A stretch of DNA of 64,000 bases from Pelobates cultripes (Eukaryota; Chordata; Amphibia; Anura; Pelobatidae), in the NCBI GenBank assembly GCA_933207985.1, contig OW240916.1, forward strand, positions 271,331,275-271,395,274, written 5' to 3'. Positions 33,772-44,020 of the stretch are shown piece by piece (position 1 is the first letter of the stretch; each line of letters starts with the position of its first letter). The position numbers and the translations under genes were made by a program. Below the pieces are notes generated by a model. It made no database searches, was not told the origin of the DNA, and worked only from the letters and a program-made list of their open reading frames with translations.

Positions 33772-34141
33772 TTTTTTTTATCTACAGGATCATTATGACA
33801 TATTTTATATTTATAAAATATTTTACCAGGAAAGATACATTGAGATTTCTCTTGTTTTCAACTATGTCCTGGATCCACAAAACATTGCATTGATACATTA
33901 GGGTACAATAAAATACAAAAACTATATTAACACACAATATATATATAAAATTTAACATAGAACAGGTAGGAAATATATAATCAACCATGACAGGTGCATT
34001 CTGTTTTGAGGTATGTAGAGAGGGATCTCTTAAAGGACTTTAGGCTTAGGGAAGATTTTAAAGTGTGCGGGAGGTCGTTCCATAATTGTGTTGCTCTGTA
34101 GGAAATGGAGGACCGCTTTCTTTTTATATTGAGCTAGGCTA
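33772..34141 (-). mobile_element. 370-bp retroposon inserted in copia
   Basis: Copia sequence is interrupted between AATATC at 33766-33771 and its repeat AATATC at 34142-34147, a 6-bp duplication. On the minus strand the insert ends in a short A-run (the plus strand starts CTTTTTTTA), as retroposons do. It contains GAGGTCGTTCCATAATTGTG (plus). Family not recognised. It could be the 3' part of a LINE or a SINE. Confidence 0.6.
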
Positions 34142-34928
34142 AATATCATCATGGTCCAGTTTTTGGTCAAATGGTGTTGATCTGGGTTTACAATCTGTCA
34201 TTCCAAACTTTTCCAGAATCTTTGATATGTATCTCTTTTGATTCATCTTTACCAAACCATCACTTTGTTCAAAATCAATAACTAGGAAATGTTTGATCTT
34301 CCCAAGATCTTTCTTCTTAAATTTTACTGCAAGCATTTTCTTTACGTCATTGAGTACAGTTTCTTCTCTGGAACCGATAATGAGATCATCAACCCATATT
34401 AACAGTATTACTCTCTCATGTCCAGATTGTTTGACATATACACAGTGGGCAGCTGGATTTTGTTCAAACCCCTTTTCACTTAAATGATCATGTAGCGTCT
34501 TGTTCCAATTTCTACCTGATTGTTTTAGACCATACAATGACAATTTTAAAAATAGTTTCTCATTTTGCTTGGACTTTACCTCAAATCCCTCTGGTTGTTC
34601 CACATAAACCTCACACTCAATTAGGGCATGTAAATAGGCTATTTTCACATCCATCTGGTGAAGAAGTAAATCATAATGTGCTGCCATTTGCATAAAAATA
34701 CATACTTATGTAATGTTTGCAGTTGGAGAAAAAAAAAACTTCCTTGTACTCAATTACCTTTACTTGACTATAACCTTTAGTGATAGATCTGGCTTTGTAT
34801 GTTTCTAGCCCATCAACATTGTGTTTCACTGCATACACCCATCGACCCACCACTGAACGTTTACCGTCTGGTAAAGTAGTCAAAGTAACTGTGTCATTTT
34901 CTTTCAGTGAATCTATTTCCTCTGGCAT
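34142..34928 (-). pseudogene. Copia reverse transcriptase
   Basis: The frame 34693-34142 carries MDVKIAYLHALIECEVYVEQ, PEGFE, LSLYGLKQSGRNWNKTL and the catalytic box WVDDLIIGS, followed by MNQKRYISKILEKFGM. The upstream frame 34928-34740 has VGRWVYAVKHNVDG and YKARSITKGYSQ. An A-run at 34729-34738 shifts between them. The usual D in KARLVAKGYSQ/DVKTAFLNG-type motifs is kept as DVKIAYL. Catalytic residues look intact despite the frameshift. Confidence 0.88.
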
Positions 34929-34929
34929 A

Positions 34930-36060
34930 GCGTTAAGCCAATTATGAACTTATAGCATCTTTAAAGGTTTGTGGTACATCAAACACCTTGTAACAGTAAT
35001 CAATGTTTGTTAGTAACTGGTCATCAAACTCAAAATCTGAAACATAGTCCTCCAAGTACTGAGGAGTTTTTCTGTCTCTTTTAGGTAATGAATGTGGTCA
35101 TTACCTGCCTGACCATTGTACTCATTTCCTAAAGTCTATTTCAGAAAGTTGGATCATCTCTGGACACTTAATTCCAGCCTGTGCTAAATGGTTGTTAAAA
35201 CACCTGTTTCTGATGAGCGGCAGTCATTACTGCATATGTCCATAATTATTTTGGTAATTTACTCTCAATTAACAGACATCTCACCATTTTAAATAGCGTT
35301 CTCCAATTTCTCTCAGCTGTCCCATTCTGATGGGGTGAGTAAGGTGCTGAGGTTTCATGTCTTATGCCTCGCTTACTTAACAGTGACTTAAAACTGTTTG
35401 CTGTGAACACTGTAACATTGTCTGATCTTATACATTGTATGACTCCCTATAGAGCTGTATCAGCAATGAACCTTTCAGTGGCTAACATTGCATTCTTGTT
35501 TTTCAGAAAATATACAAATACTGCACCAGAGTAATCATCAGTGAATGCTACTGTATATCTTAAGCCCTCTTTAGCTTGTGGGTCTATAGGACCTGCCAAA
35601 TCAGCTGTGGCTCTGGTATCAAGTTCTCTGTTCCTACTCTGAACAAATTTTCCCTGAGGGCAAACTTAACAGTTAAGATTAGACTTAGCAATCTTACCCT
35701 TAATTTTCATTCCTTCTACCACATTTTGTAGTTTTGCAATATCATAATTACAGTGACCTAGGATTTCATGTCACATTTGAATATCATAACATCCATGACA
35801 ACCGTCATTATTTTCAACAAAAGATAGTAAAGTCTATTGTACTTCTGAATTGTGAATTTCTTGCCTTGCTAGAAGCTGACTAATGTTTGTTGCTTTATCT
35901 ACAGAGAAGATTTCTTGAGGGTATGAAGGTATGTACAACGCATTCTTCAGTGTCATAATCACTCGGTTCCCCTCACTGTCAAGTAGGCAAACCTCTGCAT
36001 TGCCTCTTCTCATTACTACACCAGTTGTCTTTTTTTCCCCCATCTGCGAGCTCCATGGAA
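34930..36060 (-). pseudogene. Copia protease end and integrase, decayed
   Basis: At 36043-35834 the frame reads VCLLDSEGNRVIMTLKNALY then IPSYPQEIFSVDKAT, the pre-integrase region that follows copia protease. The integrase core below it is broken by many stops, but IRSDNVTVFTANSF-like and HQNGTAERNW-like words can be read near 35430 and 35320. These hold the second D and the E of the DDE triad. Not functional. Confidence 0.75.
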
Positions 36061-36164
36061 TATTTTTGGTTTAAAGGAGTCAAAGATCTTAAACTTTCCA
36101 ATGTCAGTAATTATATGGGATGTTGCTCCTGTATCAACCATTAATCCTTTTGGTTTTAACCCAT

Positions 36165-36850
36165 TTAGTTGGTCATCTCTAATTTTAAAAGCAAATAAGT
36201 GTCCGTCGTCGGCATCATCTGTTGCTTGTCTGACATTGTCTTTCTTTTTTTACGTCTGCAATTTGCATCTTTGTGTGTTGGGCTCTTGCAATAGCTACAC
36301 CACAGTGATTGACCTTTATTTTGAATGTTTGAACATTCTCTGGCCCTGTGTCCTTTTTGGGGCTGCAATTGTAACAACTAATGTTAGAGTTGTCTCTCAC
36401 CTTAAATCTTGGAGTCGTGTTACTCACTTTTAACACATTATCATCATTTGCACTAGTGGAGTATTTTTCAGTATCCTCAAAACTTTGCAGCTGTGTTTTA
36501 AAGTTACTTTTCCATCTCCCTGTGTAATGTGGATAGCAAGCAGTTTAAATTCAGGCAAACCTTTCAAAATCGTTGCAATCAACAGTCCATCACTTAATTT
36601 TTTCTCCAGCATTTCTCAGTGCTGTAATAACTGTCTCTGCACTTATAATATAGTCACACTCTCATTTACAGACTTCTGAAGAGATGTTAGTTCAGTGTAT
36701 GAACTAATTATGCAGGGTTTTCTTCCATTATCAGTTGTTCAGCAACCTCAGATGTCCCAAGAATTAGTCTCTCAAAGTTCATAATTCTTTTCATCTCCAT
36801 CAAAGCAAAGCCTGCTCCATCAGTTTCCTGCATCCCTCCTGGGCCCATAA
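36165..36850 (-). pseudogene. Copia Gag with CCHC zinc knuckles
   Basis: Frames 36612-36430 and 36436-36165 cover Gag: KLSDGLLIATILKGLPEF..., then two zinc knuckles (CYNC...GHRARECSN and CSYCKSPTHKDANC) read across a frameshift. The knuckles bind element RNA in the particle. The N-terminal part up to the 5' LTR is broken by stops. Confidence 0.75.
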
Positions 36851-36863
36851 GCTGTTGCCATTT

Positions 36864-37090
36864 TGATTATTAGAGTAGGAAAACCGGTTATATAAGAATA
36901 ACCTTATATAAAGTTGGAGGGAAAAACCACACAGGTACTTCTTCTGTGTCTTTATTGTAACTAAACTCAGCTTCTGCTTCAGGAGGAAAAGGAAGGAGTA
37001 ACAACAAACTTTATTTACACTCCTTTAAACCATACAATGTATGACATAGGTTACAGTACCATGAGAGCACTTTTAGTTTATATCTCAACA
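36864..37090 (-). repeat. Copia 5' LTR
   Basis: Closely similar to 32845-33082, with small deletions (for instance after GTACTTCTT and in the GCTTTCTGTTTC stretch). Confidence 0.85.
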
Positions 37091-38310
37091 TGATGCCTAT
37101 AAGCAGTCTTGCAGGATTTACACAGGGTTTTTTTGAGTCTCTTCCCTTAGTCTGTAATTTCCAATATTATGCCATAACATCACAGACCTTCTTTCTCTGG
37201 CTCTGCATCTTCTCCCCAACCACTCTCTGTCCTTGGTCCCCTACTGTTCTTCAGCTATACTACCTCCCTTGGTAAACTCATCAGCTTCTTTGGCTTCCGT
37301 TATCATTTATATGCGGATGACACGCAAATCTACCTGTCCTCTCCTGAGCTCTCTACGCCCATTATGACCCCTGTCTCTGACTACCTCTCTGCGATTTCCA
37401 ACTGAATGGCTGCTCACTTACTTAAACTCAACCTGTCCAAAACAGAACTTCTGGTCATTACTCCCTCAAATGTTGCTATTCCCATGTTTGTCTCCATCCA
37501 AGTCAACGGCGCTACTATCACCTCTACCTAGCAGGCTCGCTGCCTAGGTGTTCTCTTTGACTTCAACCTCTCCCCTCACCCCTCATGTCCAGTCTATCAC
37601 CAAATCCTGTCGCTTTCATCTCAAAAATATAGTGCGCATTCTCACCTATTTAACGCCAGATGCGGCTAAAGTGCTCATTTTCCTGTCCACTCGCACTCCC
37701 ACGCCTCACCGCTCTGTCAGTCCTTACATTGGCTTCCAGTAAGATATAGGGCTCAATTTAAGATTATGGTGCTTACTTACAAGTCCCTACATAATGCTGT
37801 CTAGCAATCCTCCCTAATACACAAGTCCAGGCCCCTGTGCTCTGCCGAAGACCTACGTCTATCCTCTGTTCATACTTCCACCTCTGATGCTTGCCTTCCA
37901 AACAGGCTGCACCTTTTCTGTAGAACTCCCTTCCCTTCTTCGTTAGACTTTCACCCAGTCTTCACTCCGTTATAAAATCATTGAAAACTCACTTCTTCAG
38001 GAAAGCATATCAATTAAACTGTTAACAGGTTTTCATCCCCTGTTCCCAATGACTCCTCTCCTGCAACTGTCAAAATTAACTACTAAGCCTTCAGTGTATA
38101 CTTTTCTAACAACCTACTTCACACCCCTACTTTTACCCTTTGCGTCACTTTACCCCACTCCCTCTAGCATGTAAGCTCATTGAGTAGGGCCCTCAACCAC
38201 TCTGTTCTTGTACATCCACTTGTCTGGTTACAATTAAGTGTCTGTTAGTTCACCCATTGTACAGTGCTATTGAATTTGATGGCGCTATATAAATAATAAA
38301 ATAATCATGT
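37091..38310 (+). pseudogene. L2-type LINE fragment
   Basis: Broken plus-strand frames carry late [22 protein letters not shown] with the catalytic YADD, then MAAHLLKLNLSKTELLVITP and CLGVLFDFNLS. A SLHWLPV and KIMVLTYKSLHNAV-like region follows. This order is typical of the L2/CR1 group. The 3' end is GGCGCTATATAAATAATAAA (about 38281-38300), the characteristic L2 terminus. 5' truncated, many stops. Confidence 0.8.
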
Positions 38311-38694
38311 GCAAAAACGAGACAGAAACAGGTCTTCAGATGAATGAAGAGGCCAGGCTGAAGCTATCTGCTATTAAGAGATGTAAGCATTGGTATAGTT
38401 GTAGAGAGTTTTGTATGTAAGCACAAAAACTTTTAACCAAATCCTAAATTAAATAGGAAGCCAGTTTAGAGACTGACAATGGGGTGAGATGTGAGTTGCT
38501 GGAGCGATGAGTCTGACAGAGGCATTTCATTTTCAACAGTAGTGGGTCAATCTGGGCAATTTTCAGACTGACAAGCAGCAGGCTACAACAACAAGAGCCT
38601 TGACAAGAATCCTGAGTCAGAAAGGGGCAATCGTAAGAAATGTTTTTAAGGTAAAAGTAATAGGGTTTCGTAACAGAAGGTCACTGTTCTCACA
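38311..38694 (+). other. unclassified dispersed sequence
   Basis: No coding frame. The words AGGAAGCCAGTTTAGAGAC and GGTGAGATGTGAGTTGCTGG recall mRNA-like repeats seen in fish and frog genomes, but no family can be named. Confidence 0.35.
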
Positions 38695-39236
38695 TGACAT
38701 CCAGACGTGGTCACCCCAGAAGTGACCTGGTTACTTTGTGGTCCCGGGCCTGCTTTACCTGTAAGCCACAGCAGCTCCTATTCCTCTGAGTATTTCTAGC
38801 TCTGTTCTACCTGAGTATGTCTCCAGCACTAGGGGGTTGGACTTGTCTTGTGACTGCTCCTGTCTATCTCCGTCTACCTGAAGTAGATGCCTAATCAGCC
38901 AGGTGTAAACCACTGCCTCTCTCTGAGGGCAGTGTCAGTTCATTGACTCTGGTTCCTGTATTTGTGTTCTTGATCCATTGTTCTCCAGCTGGCTCCTGAC
39001 CTTGACTTATCTTCATTTATCTTGACCTCTGGCATCCTCTGACTTTGGCTTCTCCTCGACGATCGTCCTGCTTGTGTCCTTGCCTGTACTGCGACTGAGC
39101 TATATCCTGCACAGCCCCAATGCACAGACTCACAGGCAGGTGGCTTCTCATCTGTTCACCTTGGTCTGTGTTTATTTGCAAGGGTGAACGTATATCTCTG
39201 CATACTGGACTCCACATCAGGTAAGATTCCTGACAC
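38695..39236 (+). repeat. LTR-like sequence
   Basis: Pyrimidine-rich segment with many CTGACCT/CTTGACT words, ending GATTCCTGACACAGAC. The same ending occurs at about 40745, and a similar one (CCGTGACAGAAC) at 48056. These look like R-U5 ends of gypsy-type LTRs. The left border and target duplication were not established. Confidence 0.4.
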
Positions 39237-39489
39237 AGACTTTATGTAAGGAATAAAGAAAAGGTTGGAATCAAAGAGCACACCAATACAACGCACCTGC
39301 GTGGTCTATGAGAGGTCTATGGAACTTAAGGGAAACAGGAACAGACATGGCCTTAAAGGGAGGAATGACAAGGAGATTAGTTTTGAAGATTTTGAGTTTT
39401 AGGAATTGTGAAGGCATCCAGTCTTAAACACAGAATAGGCAGTCAGTGACACGATCTGAGAGCTAATGAGAAAGATCAGGAGAAGAGAG
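39237..39489 (+). other. no recognisable gene
   Basis: Short purine-rich stretch without a supported feature. Confidence 0.4.
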
Positions 39490-39735
39490 GTAGATTTTGG
39501 GTTTTATAGCCTTATGCCTATCCCACGCATGCTTAAACTCCTTCACTGTGTTAACCTCTACCACTTCAACTGGAAGGCTATTCCATGCATCCACTACCCT
39601 CTCAGTAAAGTAATACTTCCTGATATTATTTTTAAACCTTTGCCCCTCTAATTTAAGACTATGTCCTCTTGTTGTGGTAGTTTTTATTCTTTTAAATATA
39701 GTCTCCTTCTTTACTGTGTTGATTAACATTGTAGA
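39490..39735 (-). pseudogene. CR1-type LINE ORF2 C-terminus, copy A
   Basis: The minus-strand frame reads RGHSLKLEGQRFKNNIRKYY then FTERVVDAWNSLPVEVVEV and TVKEFKHAWDRHKA. These residues are the conserved end of CR1-type ORF2 and match the tail of the CR1 copy at 60821-62370. It belongs to a segment duplicated at 43325-44020. Confidence 0.8.
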
Positions 39736-40145
39736 TCACTGAGAAATATGCAATGTATTAATATGAACATTCTGTGAAACCTTGGTTAGATTAGCTTGAC
39801 TGCAAGATTAACTGAGACCAGAGTTCTTAATTTCCTCCTGGTGGGTTCTAGATGTCTGAGAGACAGATAGAGAGTTTGATTTCACAGAAGTGTGATTGAC
39901 TTGGAGTTACATTGTGTTGTTTAAGGGATCCCTTTATTTTTTTGAGCAGTGTAAATCAGATGATAATAAATCTATCATCTGATTTACACTGCTCAAAAAA
40001 ATTAAGGGATCCCTTAAACAACACAATGTAACGCCAAGTCAATCACACTTCTGTGAAATCAAACTGTCCACTTGGGAAGCAACACTGAGTGAATCAATTT
40101 CACATGCTGTTGTGCAAATGCGATAGACAACAGGTGGAAATTATA
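39495..40145 (+). repeat. Local duplication, copy A
   Basis: This stretch (CR1 tail, then ATTGTAGATCACTGAGAAAT..., then Tc1 ends) is repeated with few differences at about 43325-44020, 3.8 kb away in the same orientation. Copy A lacks the Tc1 body that copy B still has, and its central spacer is shorter. Confidence 0.8.
39874..40145 (+). mobile_element. Head-to-head Tc1 terminal sequences, copy A
   Basis: The left arm (39874-39951) ends GAGCAGTG and TA. A 33-bp palindromic spacer (AATCAGATGATA...TATCATCTGATT) follows. The right arm then starts CACTGCTC at 39987 and reads the same terminal sequence outward. The two arms are inverted copies of the Tc1 family found complete at 43860-45421. Confidence 0.8.
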
Positions 40146-40242
40146 GTAAAAGCCCTATCATGATGATCTGGTCACTAAGAGAGGCAGCATAATTTGAGCA
40201 AATAAGTGGTCCAAGAGTTGTAGCAGAGCGCTAGGTTAACAT

Positions 40243-40745
40243 AGTGTCACATATTCATCCGCTTATAGAAATGTGGTTAATGACATTTACTGTCCACACA
40301 GGAAAAGTTGTGCCGAGCAGCAACCTAATTCACAGAAGGGTTAATGCTGAGCAGCAATTATGCAAATGAAACCTGGTAACTGACTTTGGGGTCAAAGGCC
40401 GGTTACAGCCTATCAGAACTAAAGGAGGGTATTTAGGCCCAGTTCTCAGCCTGCTCAGTGCCCTGTCGTGGTTTCCCTTGTGGTTGTCTGAGAGCGCGTT
40501 CCTGTTTATAGTTTTCTACCTGGTTTTTTACTTTGGCTTTGTTTATTGACTTCTCTATATTCTGGTATCCTGACTCCTGGCTTTCCTCATCGCTGTGTCC
40601 CTTTCTGTGTTCCCTGACCTCGCTAGTATTTTTGACTATTCTTTGTACGTTAAATCCGGCCATTCTAAGGACCGGTAATACGTTACTTATTTGTCATCCG
40701 TGCTGTACAGTTCTACGTGCTGGATCAAACAGTAATCCTGACACA
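40243..40745 (+). repeat. LTR-like sequence
   Basis: Starts about TGTCACATATTC and ends ATCCTGACA. A TATTTAGG box lies near 40431, followed by GTGCCCTGTCGTGGTTTCCC. The order promoter, GTGCCCTGT(C/T)GTGG, pyrimidine-rich tail and TGACA end is shared with 47480-48056, so both are probably LTRs of one gypsy-type family. No target duplication found. Confidence 0.5.
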
Positions 40746-40754
40746 GACTCTCTC

Positions 40755-41610
40755 CGCTGGTAATCCAAGAATAGCTCAGGAACAAGTAGTTAACACAGGA
40801 AGCACAGCATAAGCAGCAAGTAAAATAACTGGACGACACACAGTATCAGGAGCAGAACTGATGTTTAATGCCACATACCCTGCTTTTATGCAATCCTCCC
40901 ATGCAAGGGAGACACCCATAGAAAAATGTACATTAAACAATCACATATAGGTTACAGCCCACACATCTCCTCCCCTCAGCCTGAGAAATAATACAACTAC
41001 CAGAACAGTTTCAACACACAGTTTTCCCCATTTTCCAGATGTACCCCAAAGACATGACATACATGCTCTGATAGCCCTGATCTGGGCGAGCAACATACTC
41101 AAACATCACTCAGGTCGGATCAGGGGTTCGGGAATTTCATGGAAGTGTTAGTTTGGTCTTTGTTCGCGGGGTAAAAGACATGAAAATACTGGCCAGAATA
41201 GACTTTGCTTGGATTCGCGGGGTAAAAGACATGAAAATACTGGCCAGAATAGACTTTGCTTGGATTCGTATGAATCCCCTTGTTCGTGGGCATCTTTCTA
41301 CCGAACGCCAGGCCGTTCGTGTATTTCCTCACAAACGGGTGGAAGTATGGAGGACTCTGCGGTGTTCACATAGTCGAGTGTCCGATTTGGGTTCCAGACA
41401 CTCGTATGTTCATATGGCGAATTGCTCCCACCCAGGGAATACACAGTGCATTCGTATACTTTACAATTAGGCTGGTGCAAAAAATGATGGGGAGGTAAAT
41501 TAGAGCCACACTTCTCTCCGGGGTGGTCTGGTTGTTCGGTAGTTTGTTCGTATGTCGAACGGGGTTACTCCACTTTATATCTATTGCGGTCCTACCGAAC
41601 AACCAGACAA
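40755..41610 (-). repeat. Retrovirus-like LTR, diverged relative of 5082-6020
   Basis: Shares the order of landmarks with the solo LTR at 5082-6020: TTTAATG...CCATGCAAGGG, then CCCTGATCTGGG...CAGATCAGG-type inverted words, then a GGAATTTC.TGGAA motif. A minus-strand CATAAAAGCAG box corresponds to its TATA. A 51-bp segment is tandemly doubled inside (see 41171-41272). Borders are approximate. Confidence 0.5.
41165..41272 (+). repeat. 51-bp direct tandem duplication
   Basis: The segment with CGCGGGGTAAAAGACATGAA and ending GACTTTGCTTGGATTCG occurs twice in succession with a 51-bp offset and almost no differences. It is multiple-of-three in length but lies in LTR-like DNA. Confidence 0.9.
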
Positions 41611-43221
41611 ATGCTTATGAAATACAGTACATACCAGTACAAAACCATAGGGAATAAGGTTGTAATAAGAAAAGTTATGAACAGCCAAGCGTAATCCGCT
41701 ACAAGACTTGAGGAGATTCAACCAAAAGAGGCACAGAAGGGGAGGAGGAGACAGAAACTGAGACATTGCAGGAATGGTCAAAGAGGTAGGAAGAGAACCA
41801 GGAAAGAGTTATGTCACCAAGGCCAAGATTCAAAGTCCGAGAAGGAGAAGTAGGTTTTCAACAGCTGCAGAAAAATCAAGAAAAACAAGTATGGAATAAT
41901 AGCCTTTGGATATTGCTGTCACTAAGTCATTATTTCCTTGGTCAGGGCAATCAGTTTAGAAGTGTATAATATCTAAGTCAAGTATGAACAAGTCTTTCTA
42001 GGAGCTTGGAGACAAAGAGGAGGAGAGAGATAGGACAATAACTAGGAAAAGCATCAGGGTCAAGAGAAGGTTTTTTTTTAGTATGGGTGTTATCAACACA
42101 TGTTTGAAGGATGATGGGAAAATGCCATTCATATCTCTGGTCTACATTTCATGTACTGCTAGCTTCAAGTTACTCCACAACATTTTTATTGAATTCCATT
42201 GATATTCCACAATGCAAACCAGTCTTGTTTTGCATGATGTACTCACGGCAGCTAACTGAAAAAATACCAGGAGATCCTTATACATTAACCTGGAATTTTT
42301 TATATCATCCCAGAGTTTCCAAAGCCCTTTACACAAAAGAATTCTAGTTGCACAGTTGTTGGGGCAAACAAAAATGATAATCGCTAATTGATAGAAGCCA
42401 AAGTCTTTAACAATGGTTTTGTAAATCTTTCTAGCTATGTGAGAATCAACAACTATATATCTGAACTCCTCGAAAGTGTATTTTGCTCATTTCACAAACC
42501 TGTTCCTAAGCCAGATGCCACAAACGATCAGGTTTAAAACACTGTCCAATAAAAGATGTATCTATATGGTAGAAAGATGCGGTCATATACATCATTTTAA
42601 AAGGAATGATATTTATAGTTTATTAAACTAAACTAAGGAAACAACTGTTGGGTCTGTAAATTAAAAAAAGAGATGTGACAAAACTTTAAGACTGTTTGTG
42701 TATTATTTGATAATATCTGTTCTGTTTTTATTGCAAAATAAAGCAGGAATAGAGATACTGTAATTTTAAATGGTTCAGAGTCTCCTATTTACCATTTAAA
42801 AGAAATTGGTGTCATCAAGTATATTAAAATAATGAAGACATACTTAGAAAATAGCATGTTAATATTAATATTATAATATTGTCCAAGCTTCATTTACATT
42901 AATTTACTATTCATGTTAGCCAAGTTTCCCAACGTTTGATAGAAATATGATTAAAGGCAAGGTAGTAAAGAAGTAATTGGAGCAAAGAATATGAAGGACT
43001 ATCTGATATGGGGAAACCTATAAAGGAGGATCATTAATAACAATGTCAAAGTACTTAAGCAACTACAAGCAAACTGATAAAAAGTAATGAGGCATTTCCT
43101 TAAATGAACAAAATTCCAGGAAGGATATAGGTCTGATATGTAAGTGTCAAACTGTGCCCTTCAGAGTCATAATGCATAATGTTTCAGGATTATATTAATT
43201 AACAGTTAATGAAGCAATTAA
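41611..43221 (+). other. no recognisable gene
   Basis: About 1.6 kb. The part at 41800-42110 is purine-rich and mRNA-like (AAGAGGAGGAGAGAGATAGG), similar in style to 38311-38694. The remainder is AT-rich. Nothing codes convincingly. Confidence 0.4.
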
Positions 43222-43548
43222 CATAGAATGTGACGGCAGATAAAAACCCCATTCGGCCAATCTAGTCTGCCCAATTTTTAAAATACTTTCATTAGTCCCT
43301 GACCTTATCTTATAGTTAGGATAGCCTTATGCCTATCCCACGCATGCTTAAACTCCTTCACTGTGTTAACCTCTACCACTTTAGCTGGAAGGCTATTCCA
43401 TGCATCCAGTACCCTCTCAGTAAAGTAATACTTCCTGATATTATTTTTAAACCTTTGTCCCTCTAATTTAAGACTATGTCCTCTTGTTGTGGTAGTTTTT
43501 ATTCTTTTAAATATAGTCTCCTTCTTTACTGTGTTGATTAACATTGTA
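43222..43548 (-). pseudogene. CR1-type LINE 3' end, copy B
   Basis: Minus strand, same C-terminal ORF2 residues as copy A (KNNIRKYYFTERVLDAWNSL). Here the element's 3' untranslated end is also present, down to the ACATAGAATGTGACGGCAG terminus, which matches 62330-62350 in reverse. 5' truncated at about 43548. Confidence 0.85.
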
Positions 43549-44020
43549 GATCACTGAGAAATATGCAATGTATTAATATGAACATTCTGTGAAACCTTGG
43601 TTAAATTAGCTTGACTGCAAGATTAACTGAGACCAGAGCTCTTAATTCCCTGATTTTCTCCTGGTGGGTTCTAGATGTCTGAGATAGATAGATAGGTTTG
43701 ATTTCACAGAAGTGTGATTGACTTGGAATTACATTGTGTTGTTTAAGGGATCCCTTTATTTTTTTAAGCAGTGTAAATGAGGTGATAGATTTTTAAAATA
43801 GATTTATATATATTATCAAATATATATAAATCTATTTTAAAAATCTATCATCTGATTTACACTGCTCAAAAAAAATAAAGGGATCCCTTAAACAACACAA
43901 TGTAACTCCAAGTCAATCACACTTCTGTGAAATCAAACTGTCCACTTGGGAAGCAACACTGAGTGACAATCAATTTCACATGCTGTTGTGCAAATGCGAT
44001 AGACAACAGGTGAAAATTAT
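43325..44020 (+). repeat. Local duplication, copy B
   Basis: Partner of 39495-40145. Here the spacer between the head-to-head Tc1 ends is longer (82 bp, AGATTTTTAAAATAGATTTA palindrome), and the right-hand Tc1 is complete. Confidence 0.8.
43696..43773 (-). mobile_element. Tc1 terminal fragment, inverted
   Basis: 78 bp that are the reverse complement of the left end of the Tc1 element at 43860, ending AAGCAGTG and TA (43774-43775). With the spacer it makes a large palindrome centred near 43816. Confidence 0.85.

Larger units (their letters stand above)
32845..37090 (-). mobile_element. Ty1/copia LTR retrotransposon, both LTRs present
   Basis: Two LTRs (32845-33082 and 36864-37090) enclose Gag, protease, integrase, RT and RNase H in copia order on the minus strand. 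The G-rich tract GCAAGTGGGGG (minus strand, 33083-33093) lies next to the 3' LTR as polypurine tract. The 5' LTR is followed by AAATGGCAACAGC, which may be a decayed initiator-tRNA-Met primer site. The LTRs differ by several small indels and substitutions, so the insertion is old. No flanking duplication was found. A 370-bp retroposon splits RT from RNase H. Confidence 0.9.
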
